A stretch of 64,000 nucleotides of DNA, taken from NCBI RefSeq assembly GCF_005938645.2, contig NZ_CP042171.1:2418001-2482000 (forward strand). Direction: 5' to 3'. The DNA comes from Pedobacter sp. KBS0701 (GTDB taxonomy: Bacteria; Bacteroidota; Bacteroidia; Sphingobacteriales; Sphingobacteriaceae). Below, one piece after another: positions 53,381 through 62,923 of this stretch (positions within the stretch are counted from its first letter, which is position 1; the number at the start of each line of letters is the position of its first letter). Made by a program: the position numbers and the translations under genes. The notes beneath the pieces are model-generated. The model was not told where the DNA came from. It saw nothing but the letters and a program-made list of their open reading frames with translations, and made no database searches.

Positions 53381-54280
53381 ATGCTTTGGCTATCATATAT
53401 TAAAGGATTTAAGTCGTACCTGAAGTTAGAGCGGTCGCTATCTGGCAATTCTGTTGATGCCTACCTGAGTGATATTGACAAATTGATCCAGTATTTTCAA
53501 TCTTTGAATGATGAGCCAAAATTAACTGACATTACCATAACCCATTTAAAATCTTTTATATCATGGCTAAATGAGTTGGGGATGCAAGCAAGTACGCAAG
53601 CCAGGGTAATATCGGGGCTAAAGGCTTTCTTCGCGTATTTAATGCTTGAAGATGTGATTTCAAATGATCCAACAACATTATTGGAAGCGCCAAAACTCAG
53701 CAGAAAACTACCCGATACTTTGAATATTTATGAGATTAATGAACTTATAGCCGCTATAGACGCTTCAAAACCAGAGGGAATGCGCAATAAAGCTATTATG
53801 GAGGTTTTGTATGGCTGCGGGTTACGGGTAACCGAATTAACCGAATTAAGAATATCAAATCTGTTCCCGCAGATCGAATTTATTAAAGTAATTGGAAAGG
53901 GAAATAAAGAGCGTTTGGTACCCATTGGAGGTATAGCCCTAAAACTACTCGATATTTACATTAACGAAGTTAGGGTGCATGCAAATATTAAAAAAGGGCA
54001 TGAAGATTTTATTTTCCTAAACCGATTTGGCGCTAAGCTTTCACGGATTTCTATTTTTAACCTGATTAAAAGTCTCGCCATGGCCGTCGGATTAAAAAAA
54101 ACAATCAGTCCACACACTTTAAGGCATTCGTTTGCAACTCATTTAATTGAGGGCGGTGCAGATTTGCGTGCGGTTCAGGAGATGCTGGGCCATTCGAGCA
54201 TTACCACCACAGAAATTTATACGCACATTGATAGAGATTATTTAAGAGAGGTAATTACGCAGTTTCATCCGAGGGCTTAG
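53381..54280 (+). CDS. xerD: XerC/XerD-type tyrosine recombinase
   Basis: A 299-residue site-specific recombinase with an N-terminal SAM-like core-binding domain (about 1-95) and the catalytic domain. Catalytic residues are all visible: Arg149 (GCGLRVTEL), Lys173 (GKGNKER), His245 and Arg248 (HTLRHSFATH), His271 (LGHSS) and Tyr280 (EIYTHID). With about 300 residues and a single copy, it is probably the housekeeping recombinase resolving chromosome dimers; XerC versus XerD cannot be told from this alone. It is divergent from aroQ, and I found no mobile element around it. Confidence 0.92.
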   Translation: MLWLSYIKGFKSYLKLERSLSGNSVDAYLSDIDKLIQYFQSLNDEPKLTDITITHLKSFISWLNELGMQASTQARVISGLKAFFAYLMLEDVISNDPTTLLEAPKLSRKLPDTLNIYEINELIAAIDASKPEGMRNKAIMEVLYGCGLRVTELTELRISNLFPQIEFIKVIGKGNKERLVPIGGIALKLLDIYINEVRVHANIKKGHEDFIFLNRFGAKLSRISIFNLIKSLAMAVGLKKTISPHTLRHSFATHLIEGGADLRAVQEMLGHSSITTTEIYTHIDRDYLREVITQFHPRA

Positions 54281-54497
54281 GTGTTGATGGCTAGGGTGCA
54301 TAAGTAATACAGACAATTTTCAGTGCATCCTTAGCATTATTTTTAACCATACAGGAGGTCAATGTGGAAGGTTTAGAAAGTGTAAGTTTTTTACCGTACA
54401 CAGAGACAGGAAACAGCGCACCAAGCGTTGATATAAGATGATTTCATTCTTTTTACATCACAATCTTTTCGCGTTTTTTCCTTTTAGCTTCTTTTAC

Positions 54498-54505
54498 TAA
54501 ATTTG
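54498..54505 (+). promoter_or_regulatory. -7 box of map
   Basis: TAAATTTG fits TAnnTTTG and ends 5 nt before the map ATG. The upstream region is pyrimidine-rich, without a clear TTTG. The spacing suggests a leaderless start. Confidence 0.5.
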
Positions 54506-54510
54506 CGGCA

Positions 54511-55311
54511 ATGATTTTATATAAAACCAATGAAGAAGTAGAACTGATGCAGATCAGTGCCCTACTGGTGAGCAATACCCTTGCAGAAGTAGCTAAAATA
54601 TTAAAGCCAGGTATTAGCACCCTCGAAATTGATAAACTAGCCAACGAATTTATACTTGATAATGGCGCAGTCCCCTCCTTTTACAATTATAATGGCTTTC
54701 CTTTTCATATTATTACCTCCGTAAACGATGTGGTTGTACATGGCTTCCCGAATAAAGATGAACTGAAAGATGGCGATATTATCTCTGTAGATGTAGGGAC
54801 CATAAAAAATGGTTTTCATGGCGATCATGCTTATACTTTTATCATAGGTGAAGTATCGGCAGCGGTATTGAACCTGGTAAAAACAACTAAAGAGTCACTT
54901 TTTCTCGGGATTAAAGAAGCTGTTGTGGGCAAACGCATAGGTGATATTGGTGCAGCCATCCAAAACCATAACGAAAAACAGGGTTATGGCGTAGTGAGAG
55001 ACCTGGTAGGCCATGGTTTAGGTAAAGATATGCACGAAGATCCGCAGGTGCCAAATTATGGGAGGAAAGGCAATGGTTTACTCTTAAGAGAAAACCTGGT
55101 GATGGCCATAGAACCAATGATCAATATGGGTAAAAAAGATGTTTTTCTGGATGAAGACGGCTGGACAATCAGAACAGCGGATGGAAGCCCTTCTGTGCAT
55201 TTTGAACATGATGTTTGCGTCAAAAAAGGGGAAGCACTTATCCTTTCTGATTATGCCCCTATTGAGGCTGCAGAAAAGCAGAACAGTAACCTCAACACTT
55301 CATATTATTAG
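54511..55311 (+). CDS. map: Type I methionine aminopeptidase
   Basis: A 266-residue metalloenzyme removing the initiator methionine. Five metal ligands are identifiable: Asp94 (ISVDVGT), Asp105 (GDHAYTF), His168 (LVGHGLGKDMHEDP), Glu201 (MAIEPMINMG) and Glu232 (HFEHDV). His77 in VVVHGFPN is the usual substrate-contact residue. Length and layout fit the type I family. It stands alone, with a separate -7 box. As in many Bacteroidota, other map copies may exist elsewhere. Confidence 0.95.
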   Translation: MILYKTNEEVELMQISALLVSNTLAEVAKILKPGISTLEIDKLANEFILDNGAVPSFYNYNGFPFHIITSVNDVVVHGFPNKDELKDGDIISVDVGTIKNGFHGDHAYTFIIGEVSAAVLNLVKTTKESLFLGIKEAVVGKRIGDIGAAIQNHNEKQGYGVVRDLVGHGLGKDMHEDPQVPNYGRKGNGLLLRENLVMAIEPMINMGKKDVFLDEDGWTIRTADGSPSVHFEHDVCVKKGEALILSDYAPIEAAEKQNSNLNTSYY

Positions 55312-55756
55312 ATAGGTAATAACCAGCGCATGGAGATTTTGTGGTGATTAACCTCTCCCTAAAACTCCATGCGTTCTGAAATAAAACAGTATTAACCTCA
55401 GTTTGATTAATAATATAGCTTTTGAAACGTACTGCCGATTTTAGGCTTAGCGTCGTAATGAAAGTAAAATCTAGCAGTTAAGGCCAGAATTTTATTTCGT
55501 TTCCCGTCATTCTCGCGCAGGCGGGAATCTTAAAGCGCGATACAATAGCATTAGAATTCCAAATTAAATCGGGAATAACGACGTATCAAAATATAATTTG
55601 CTTAATGAGCCAGCCTAAATTTTTTTGATACAGGCTCATGACTATCGCATTAGATAAGGGAGCTTAAAAATTCAATCATTACGATAAATACTAATCAAAC
55701 TGGCGTTATTAATCAGTGTAGAACAGTTCTATCTTCTGGCATTAAGACGTAGTTAG
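55312..55756. other. 445-bp gap with two hairpins and a repeat
   Basis: CGCATGGAG (55327-55335) pairs with CTCCATGCG (55365-55373), a loose stem just after map. ATGAGCC (55605-55611) pairs with GGCTCAT (55633-55639), near the end of the gap. A short GTCATTCTCGCGCAGGCGGGAATC-like repeat lies at about 55507-55531. No coding frame is supported. Confidence 0.5.
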
Positions 55757-56761
55757 TTACACCAATATTGCATCTGAAACTATCTCTTCAGCACTGTGTT
55801 CAAAGAGTATCTTAACCGTTTTCAGGGTAGAATCCGCAATTTCTGTTAAGGCCTCTTGCGTAAAAAAAGCCTGGTGCCCGGTAAGCAAGACATTCGGAAA
55901 GCTGATTAGTCGCTGAATATCATCATCTCCAATAATACTCCCGGAAAGGTCTTTAAAAAAGAGTTGTTCTTCCTGCTCATATACATCAATTCCCAGTGCT
56001 GCAAGCTGACCTGTTTTTAGTGCTTCAATCACTTCACGTGTATTAATCAATCCACCTCTGCTTGTATTGATGAGCGTAACACCTTTTTTCATCGTCATTA
56101 AGCTGTTCGATCCGATCAGGTAATGGTTCTCTGCCGTAAGCGGGCAATGCAGCGAAATAATATCGGCTTCTTTTATCACTTCATGAAAAGGCAAATATTT
56201 TACCCCTTCACTTTGCAATGCTGTATTCACAAAAGGATCAAAAGCCAGCACCTTACAACCAAAACCAAGCATAATTTTACAGAAAGCAGCACCGATTTTC
56301 CCTGTGCCGATTACTCCTGCTGTTTTGCCAGAAAGATTGAAACCCATTAAACCAGAAAGCGAAAAATTCTGTTCACGCACACGGTTATAGGCCTTATGGG
56401 TTTTACGGTTTAAGGTAAGCAACATAGCTACAGCATGTTCTGCAACAGCTTGTGGCGAATAAGCCGGAACACGGCAAACGCGAATACCATATTGTTTGGC
56501 CGCACTCAGATCTACATTGTTAAAGCCTGCACACCGCAAAGCAATAATTTTCACTCCTTTTTGTGCCAGTGTAGCGATAACATCAGCAGTTAGTTTATCG
56601 TTTACAAATACACACACTACATCGGTACCTAATTTTATCGCGTCGGCAATATGAGGGCCGAGATGGGTTTCCCAAAACTCCAGTTCAAAATCATACTGTT
56701 TATTACAGCTTTCAAAAAAATCACGGTCGTAAGGCTTCGCAGAAAAAAACACAATCTTCAT
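55757..56761 (-). CDS. ldhA: D-lactate dehydrogenase (D-2-hydroxyacid dehydrogenase family)
   Basis: A 334-residue NAD-dependent enzyme reducing pyruvate to D-lactate. The Rossmann motif GVIGTGKIGAAFCKIM (from about 149), the catalytic Arg in INTSRGGLINT, a Glu near GIDVYEQEE, and the catalytic His in LLTGHQAFFTQEA are present. The N-terminal CAGFNNVDLSAAKQYGI and PAYSPQAVAEHA fit the LdhA subgroup. It is probably fermentative or redox-balancing. It precedes no partner gene, and the GH2 gene lies 56 bp upstream on the same strand but is unrelated in pathway. Confidence 0.9.
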   Translation of the reverse strand: MKIVFFSAKPYDRDFFESCNKQYDFELEFWETHLGPHIADAIKLGTDVVCVFVNDKLTADVIATLAQKGVKIIALRCAGFNNVDLSAAKQYGIRVCRVPAYSPQAVAEHAVAMLLTLNRKTHKAYNRVREQNFSLSGLMGFNLSGKTAGVIGTGKIGAAFCKIMLGFGCKVLAFDPFVNTALQSEGVKYLPFHEVIKEADIISLHCPLTAENHYLIGSNSLMTMKKGVTLINTSRGGLINTREVIEALKTGQLAALGIDVYEQEEQLFFKDLSGSIIGDDDIQRLISFPNVLLTGHQAFFTQEALTEIADSTLKTVKILFEHSAEEIVSDAILV

Positions 56762-56817
56762 ATCGTTAAAAATACGGATTAAACAGGATTTTCATGTGCT
56801 GTTTTAACTTATGAGGC

Positions 56818-59577
56818 TTAATGTTTATTCCCAAAATCAAATAGTAGCGTGCCCTTGAAAGTTTTTCCATCCGTTTTGTTCTTCTGGCTTTGAGGCCCCA
56901 ATAATAAAGCAGACTGAAACTTGGTGCCAATGGCACTTATCCCTTTCAAAAAACCGATACTCCCTTCTGGAAAGGCGGGCTCTACATTGTTATTGCTCAG
57001 TGCGGCAGCTTCGCGGGCAGGTTTGTACATTTGCAGATAGGTGTCCTCATCGGGTATATAAACGGTAAACCGTGCTTCCTTATTTTCTACAGTTACCCAG
57101 TTCACTTCGGCATGATAGCCTTTAAACTCAGGGTAACCCCAGGTTTCGCCGGTAATCGAATTATTGTAATCTTTATGCCAAACCCCAAACTGCTGCCCTT
57201 TTAACCTGTTTTTCCAAACCCGGTACGGTCCTCGGCCTAGGTATTTCATTCCGGTAATTTTATCTTCAGGGTAATTAAAGGTAATGCCCATAAAATCAGC
57301 ATCGCCTTGCTGCGTAAACTGGTATTCAAGTTTAACCAATTTTCCGGTTTCAAATGTCCACTTTGCATGCAAACCGCCGGCACCCTGGTAATCAGATTCA
57401 ACAATATACTTTGCCCCTTCTGCTTTATGGCTAAATTTTTTCAATTCGGTATTTATACCAGCCAATACCGGGCCTTTGGATAGAGAAATAACCGTATTGC
57501 CTTTAACAACCTGCTCCAGATAACCCGATGTCTTTTCAAAATAATAGCTAATATCGCCCTGTTTAATCAGCAGCAACTGATCCTTTTCTTCAGCTATTAC
57601 TGCTGAACCGGAGCCAGTCGCACCCTGCTGCGCTACAATTAAACGGGCGGTTTTTATGGGCCAGCTCCAGGTAAATATTTCTTTCTGATCAGCACTATAA
57701 GCGGTTAAATATAAGGCGTCACTTTGTGCAAACGATTTTGGCAAAGCCAGATCAAGTGTACCTTTTGCGCCAGGCTTAAGTTTGGTAGTTGTTGTACCGC
57801 TGGCATTTATAATAGCCTTTGTTCCTTTTGTATTTGCCGATGGAAAACTAACCAGTTTCCATTTAAATGTACATTTATCCAGATCGGTAAAATTGAAGCG
57901 GTTCTCTACAGCGATTTTACCTTTAAAATTACCATCAATTTTGGGCAGGTCGATAAAAACAGGAGACCATATCTCTTTTATAGCATAAAAACTACCTTCT
58001 TTCTCGCGATGTGGGCCAACAATTCCATCAGGTGCATGGTTGCCATCGCCATCGTAAATGCCCTTTTTATCTGTCCGGATTACGTTTTCATCCACCAACG
58101 CCCAGATAAAACCACCGGCACCATGCGGGTGAATCAGCATTTGGTTCCAGAAATCGTCTAAAGCTGCGCCGGCACCACCATCATACAGCGCATGCATAAA
58201 CTCAGTAGGGAAGAAAACTTCCTTGCCGGTGGCTGCAGCCTTCACCATATAATTATAATCGGGGTAATGTTTGGTATCGGTTCCGTTAAATTTCTCCCAG
58301 GGATGTATTACCGTACGTTTCTGCGGATCATATAAGGCGTAGTCATTGTCGAGATCGGTATTAAAGCCGCCCTCGTTGCCATTGGCCCAAAAAATAATAG
58401 ATGGATGGTTTACATCCCTGATGACCAGTTCTTTTACAAGCCTGTGCCCTACAGTATTATCGTATTTTGCCTGCCAGCCGGTTAATTCATTAATTACGTA
58501 TAAACCTAACGAATCGCAAATGTCCAAAAATTCTGCGTCGGGCGGATAATGCGACATGCGGACAGCGTTCATGTTCATTTCTTTCATTAGCCTCACATCC
58601 ATTAAATGTACCCCGCGACTTAATGTGCGCCCGCTTTCGGGCCAAAAGCTGTGACGGTTAACACCTTTTAAAATCATTTTCGCTCCATTAACATAAAAAC
58701 CATCGCCATTACGCAGTTCAAGGGTACGAAAACCGAATTTTTGTTTTATTTGATGCACGATCTTCTGTTTATTTTTGATCCGCACCACCACCTGATATAA
58801 GTTAGGTGATTCGCTGCTCCACAATAGAGGATTGGAGAATGCAGCCTTCAGGGTTTGTACATCGTTCACTGCATTCGCTTTCATCGCAAATGTTTTACCC
58901 ACATTCTCGCCATTTAATTTTTTCACTTGGGCTTCAAGCATATCATCAGCAGACAGATTTTGTCCGTAAACATCAAGCTGAAAGCTCCCGTCTGCACTCG
59001 CATTAACGGCCACCCTTTCTATAAATTTGTTGGGAACCGTTTCCAGGTAAACTGGTCTGAAAATGCCGCCAAAAATCCAGAAATCACTCGTTCTTTCAGC
59101 TTTGTTAATCGATGCATTTGCGGATACTTTATCAACTGTAACTTCCAGTAAATTTTTGTTTTCGGGTTTTAACAGTGCTGTAATATCGTATTTAAAACGA
59201 TAAAATCCGCCCTGGTGCACATCACCTGCCAGTTTTCCATTAATACTGACCTTGGTATCGGTCATCGCGCCTTCAAAAACCAGGAATACTTTTTTCCCGG
59301 TCATTTTCCCGATCTTAAATTCATGACGATACATACCCTGTTCGCTGGCTTTAACTTTATCATGCCCATAGTTGTAACTCCCAAAACCCTGTAATTCCCA
59401 GTTAGAGGGCACAGGTATTTTAGTCCATATACCACTTTTTCGACCAGCGGTACAATAAAAGTCCCATTGGATGGTCTGGTCTTTATCTCTTCCGGAAAGA
59501 TAGGTTTTGGTTGTTTCCTGCGAAAAGCTGGCAGAAGAAACCAACAGCAACAATAGTGGTATTAATCTTTTAATCAT
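56818..59577 (-). CDS. Secreted GH2-family glycoside hydrolase (beta-galactosidase-like)
   Basis: A 919-residue secreted enzyme: signal peptide (LIPLLLLLVSSASFSQ), the N-terminal sugar-binding jelly roll (about 40-180, VSINGKLAGDVHQGGFYRFKYDIT), an Ig-like domain, the TIM barrel with acid/base Glu402 (WANGNEGG) and probable nucleophile Glu459 (FPTEFMHAL), then further beta domains. Overall fold fits GH2 galactosidases and related mannosidases or glucuronidases; the exact substrate cannot be read. It is the only glycosidase in the window and is not in a SusCD pair, so it is a lone enzyme next to the TonB receptor. Confidence 0.9.
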   Translation of the reverse strand: MIKRLIPLLLLLVSSASFSQETTKTYLSGRDKDQTIQWDFYCTAGRKSGIWTKIPVPSNWELQGFGSYNYGHDKVKASEQGMYRHEFKIGKMTGKKVFLVFEGAMTDTKVSINGKLAGDVHQGGFYRFKYDITALLKPENKNLLEVTVDKVSANASINKAERTSDFWIFGGIFRPVYLETVPNKFIERVAVNASADGSFQLDVYGQNLSADDMLEAQVKKLNGENVGKTFAMKANAVNDVQTLKAAFSNPLLWSSESPNLYQVVVRIKNKQKIVHQIKQKFGFRTLELRNGDGFYVNGAKMILKGVNRHSFWPESGRTLSRGVHLMDVRLMKEMNMNAVRMSHYPPDAEFLDICDSLGLYVINELTGWQAKYDNTVGHRLVKELVIRDVNHPSIIFWANGNEGGFNTDLDNDYALYDPQKRTVIHPWEKFNGTDTKHYPDYNYMVKAAATGKEVFFPTEFMHALYDGGAGAALDDFWNQMLIHPHGAGGFIWALVDENVIRTDKKGIYDGDGNHAPDGIVGPHREKEGSFYAIKEIWSPVFIDLPKIDGNFKGKIAVENRFNFTDLDKCTFKWKLVSFPSANTKGTKAIINASGTTTTKLKPGAKGTLDLALPKSFAQSDALYLTAYSADQKEIFTWSWPIKTARLIVAQQGATGSGSAVIAEEKDQLLLIKQGDISYYFEKTSGYLEQVVKGNTVISLSKGPVLAGINTELKKFSHKAEGAKYIVESDYQGAGGLHAKWTFETGKLVKLEYQFTQQGDADFMGITFNYPEDKITGMKYLGRGPYRVWKNRLKGQQFGVWHKDYNNSITGETWGYPEFKGYHAEVNWVTVENKEARFTVYIPDEDTYLQMYKPAREAAALSNNNVEPAFPEGSIGFLKGISAIGTKFQSALLLGPQSQKNKTDGKTFKGTLLFDFGNKH

Positions 59578-59801
59578 GATCTATTTGGCATTAGTATTAA
59601 CAAGCTGATTCACAAGATAACAGAATTTGCACTCAGATGAGACAAGATAACCAGCATTTTACATCTTAACATCTGCCTAAACTTGAAGGCAACCTTTAAA
59701 TCAGTAAAACTCCACTTTAAATGCCATCCCCCAACTAACCTAAATCTGCCATTCTGCCTGAGCAAAAGCATTCAAAATCAGTAACATGTTGATTACGCTG
59801 A

Positions 59802-59819
59802 ACAGGATTAGCATCCTGT
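59802..59819. promoter_or_regulatory. Palindrome 31 nt upstream of the TonB receptor gene
   Basis: ACAGGAT-TAGC-ATCCTGT is a perfect 7-bp inverted repeat. It sits in the 273-bp gap between GH2 and the receptor, near the receptor start, so it may be an operator or leader hairpin. Confidence 0.4.
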
Positions 59820-59850
59820 GCCGTATTTTTATGCCACACACAAATAATTC

Positions 59851-62493
59851 ATGAGGCTATTTACTAAAACGTTTTTCATACTCCTGTTCTTTGCAGGTAT
59901 TTTCACAAACAGTTACGCACAAAATTATATCGTAAAGGGTTTTGTGTTAGATACTGCAGGTTTGTCGCTACCCGGTGCAGTGGTAAGGATTAAATCGGGA
60001 AATGATAGCATTGGCACTTCGGCCAATCCCGATGGGGCCTTTATTTTGAGTAAAATCAAGTCCAGGCAATTTACTTTATCAGCCGCCTTTATTGGCTACG
60101 ATACTTTTATTAAACAATACGTAATAGAAAAAGGTGCGCTTCTGAATATTACCGACATTAAACTTAAGCCTTCTTCGAACACGCTTGATGGTGTGGTAAT
60201 CTCAGGGGTTCCACCGGTAAAAGTAACCGAAGATACGGTGAGTTTTAACGCGAAAGCTTTTCCGGTAAGAGATGGTGATGCAGTAGATGAGGTGCTGAAA
60301 AAATTGCCCGGCATCAAGGTAGATAAAGATGGTAATGTAACCAGTCAGGGAGCACCTGTAACCAAAATTCGCGTTAACGGAAAAGATTTTTTTGGAACCG
60401 ATGTAGCCACAGCGATTAAGAACCTGCCTGCTGATATCATCAAAAACCTGCAGTTTATCGACGATTACGGCGATCAGGCAAAACTGACCGGCATAAAAAC
60501 CGGAGAGCCAGAAAAGGTACTGAACCTGACAATTGAAGAAGATAAAAAGAAAGGATATTTTGCCCGTGCATCAGCAGGGGTCGGCAATTCAGACCGTTAC
60601 AATACCAGCATCAGGGGAAACAGCATGAAGGGGGAAAGACAAATTTCTTTTGACGGAACGTCAGCCAATGCCAATATGCGTGGTGGCGGTGGTGACGGCA
60701 TCAATACCAGAAATGCCCTGGGTATTAATTATAAAAACGAGTTCAGCACCAAACTTTCTGCCGATGCGGCTTATAATTTTAATAATAATAAGAACAATAC
60801 CATTAGCACTACCTATACACAGAGTGTTTTACAGGATGCAGGTCAAAATCCCATCAACCGGCTCGAAAATGCGAACAGTATTAGCAGAAGCAATAATAAC
60901 AATCACTGGTTTGGAGGCAATCTGGAATACAAAATTGATACGATGAATTACCTGAAGATTTCGCCAAATTTCTCTTATAGCAACAATAGCGGAAATAGTG
61001 CGGGAGGCTCGGAGATCACCGAGGATACGCTCGCCACCAACAGGCAGAGTACAAACTTTAATACTTCTAAAAATATTAATGCTCATACCAATTTCTTTTT
61101 TAACCACAAATTTGAGAAAAAGGGCCGCAACATTACTTCATGGGGAAGCATTAACTATACAAATGGAGAAAATTATAAGGATCTGTTTAATAAGTATATC
61201 AATACACATAACAATGCGGTAGATTCTGTTTTACAGAACCAGTTGAACAACCAGGATAACCGAAATTTCGGATTAAATGCTGGTGTATCATACATGGAGC
61301 CGATCTGGAAAAAAACTTTTCTGGAGGTAAACTATAACTGGAACCGTTCATCGACAAATAACTCTCGTGATGCTTATGATGTGGCAGGCGGCAATCAGGT
61401 ATTTAATCCCAACCTGAGCAATATTTACGACTATCAGTTTATTACCAATAAAGTTGGCTTAAATTACCGTTACATTGGGGAGAAACTCAACTATACCCTT
61501 GGACTTAATATACAACCAGCCATATTACGTGGAGAGAACCTGAGCAACAACATCCAAACGGTTAACCGTACCTTTAATTTCATTCCTTCGGGCCGTTTTT
61601 CTTATAAATTTTCTAACCAGGAATCATTCGATATCAATTATTGGGGGCGGAACAACCAACCTGGCTTTTTGCAGCTGCAGCCGATATCAGATAATTCGAA
61701 CCTGCAGAATGTAGTTACAGGAAATCCGAACCTGAAGCCCGAATTTGTACAAAGTGTTAATGCACATTATAAACAAGCCGATTGGAACGCAGGGAAAGTG
61801 ATTCAGGCAAATTTTAAGTATGAGCGTACAAACGACAGGATTGTAACTACTAAACAGCGTGTGCCGGGAACGGTTAACCAGCTTACCAGCTACATCAATG
61901 CAGATGGTTATTATACCCTTCAGGGCGATTATAACATCAGTAAACCACTCTCTGCAGAACGGAAATTTACAATTGGCTATTCAGGTTCAGGTCAGCTGAA
62001 CAATAACATTACTTTTACAGACGATAGCCGGATTGAAGCGCAAAACTTATCGTGGCGCCAGGAACTGGAGTTTCGGGTAGATTTAAAAGATATTGTCAAC
62101 TTTCAGGTAGAAACCTCTTACTCACAAAACCTCACCAATTATTCGAGCGATAGTTTTGCTGACCGCCAATCGAACCGCTTTGAGTGTGGTATAGAAGGCC
62201 GTAATTATTTTTTCAAAGATTTAACGCTCGGCTACGATTTCAGCAAACAGATAAACTCCGGTTTTGATAACGGTGCGGTACGCAATCCAACGCTCCTGCG
62301 CTTATCAATGGAATACAAATTTATGAAAAATGATATGGCAGCCATCCGCGTGGAAGGATTCGATCTGTTTGATCAGAACTCGGGTATCTCGAGGGATGTG
62401 TTCGACAATGTGATTGTTGACAGGCAGGCGAACCGTTTGGGCCGGTATTTTATGCTTTCGCTGATTTATCGTGTGCGTAAGTTTGGTGGATAA
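59851..62493 (+). CDS. TonB-dependent outer-membrane receptor without SusD partner
   Basis: An 880-residue outer-membrane protein: signal peptide (FFILLFFAGIFTNSYAQ), an N-terminal CarboxypepD_reg-like domain (YIVKGFVLDTAGLSLPGAVV), a plug-like segment (RDGDAVDEVLKKLPGIKVDKDGNV, TKIRVNGKDFFGTD) and a long barrel ending in LIYRVRKFGG. The barrel repeats Asn-rich short strands. It is of the type whose members are often annotated as outer-membrane beta-barrel proteins. No susD follows, so cargo may be a siderophore or glycan; unknown. Divergent from the GH2 gene, it may share regulation with it. Confidence 0.85.
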   Translation: MRLFTKTFFILLFFAGIFTNSYAQNYIVKGFVLDTAGLSLPGAVVRIKSGNDSIGTSANPDGAFILSKIKSRQFTLSAAFIGYDTFIKQYVIEKGALLNITDIKLKPSSNTLDGVVISGVPPVKVTEDTVSFNAKAFPVRDGDAVDEVLKKLPGIKVDKDGNVTSQGAPVTKIRVNGKDFFGTDVATAIKNLPADIIKNLQFIDDYGDQAKLTGIKTGEPEKVLNLTIEEDKKKGYFARASAGVGNSDRYNTSIRGNSMKGERQISFDGTSANANMRGGGGDGINTRNALGINYKNEFSTKLSADAAYNFNNNKNNTISTTYTQSVLQDAGQNPINRLENANSISRSNNNNHWFGGNLEYKIDTMNYLKISPNFSYSNNSGNSAGGSEITEDTLATNRQSTNFNTSKNINAHTNFFFNHKFEKKGRNITSWGSINYTNGENYKDLFNKYINTHNNAVDSVLQNQLNNQDNRNFGLNAGVSYMEPIWKKTFLEVNYNWNRSSTNNSRDAYDVAGGNQVFNPNLSNIYDYQFITNKVGLNYRYIGEKLNYTLGLNIQPAILRGENLSNNIQTVNRTFNFIPSGRFSYKFSNQESFDINYWGRNNQPGFLQLQPISDNSNLQNVVTGNPNLKPEFVQSVNAHYKQADWNAGKVIQANFKYERTNDRIVTTKQRVPGTVNQLTSYINADGYYTLQGDYNISKPLSAERKFTIGYSGSGQLNNNITFTDDSRIEAQNLSWRQELEFRVDLKDIVNFQVETSYSQNLTNYSSDSFADRQSNRFECGIEGRNYFFKDLTLGYDFSKQINSGFDNGAVRNPTLLRLSMEYKFMKNDMAAIRVEGFDLFDQNSGISRDVFDNVIVDRQANRLGRYFMLSLIYRVRKFGG

Positions 62494-62923
62494 GCAGAGT
62501 TTTCTATCTACCAAATTGTGAATGACGATTCTCACAGATTTTCTCCGCTATGGGTCGAGATGATGTAACAAGGGATGACAAATTTAGCTGAGAATTTAGA
62601 ATAAGATTATCCGTGTTTTCTATGAATCTGTGGCTAAAAACAAATGGAGAAATCTACGAGCTATATCTAAATCACAGATCTCTCCACCGCGGTCGAGATG
62701 ACGGAACGAGAGATTACTACTTACAATTCCCTTAATGACCTTAACTACATAATGATAAAAAAACTACCGGATGCTCCTCCATTAAAATTTCACTCATAGA
62801 TCTCTCCGATGCGGTAGAGATGACGAAACGAGCTAAAGAGATGACGGAGCGAGCTAAAGTAAACTTACCGCTTATCGCCAAACGCTAACCGCCTCGCCAT
62901 CATCCATCCTACATCTTCCATCC
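62494..62923. repeat. 430-bp gap with fragments of the GTCATCTCGA repeat family
   Basis: Three partial units are visible: tgggtcgagatgatgtaac (about 62549), ccgcggtcgagatgacgg (about 62688) and gcggtagagatgacgaaacg (about 62811), the last followed by a duplicated gatgacggagcgagctaaa. No gene is supported. It resembles the palindrome at 38877-38965, partly in opposite orientation. Confidence 0.65.

Noticed and set aside
53332..53448. A 39-codon N-terminal extension of aroQ
   Set aside because: Family proteins start at MKIQIINGPN; the extension overlaps the region divergent to xerD.
53381..54280. Integrase of a mobile element
   Set aside because: Size and catalytic layout fit chromosomal XerC/XerD, with aroQ and map as neighbours and no att-like repeats.
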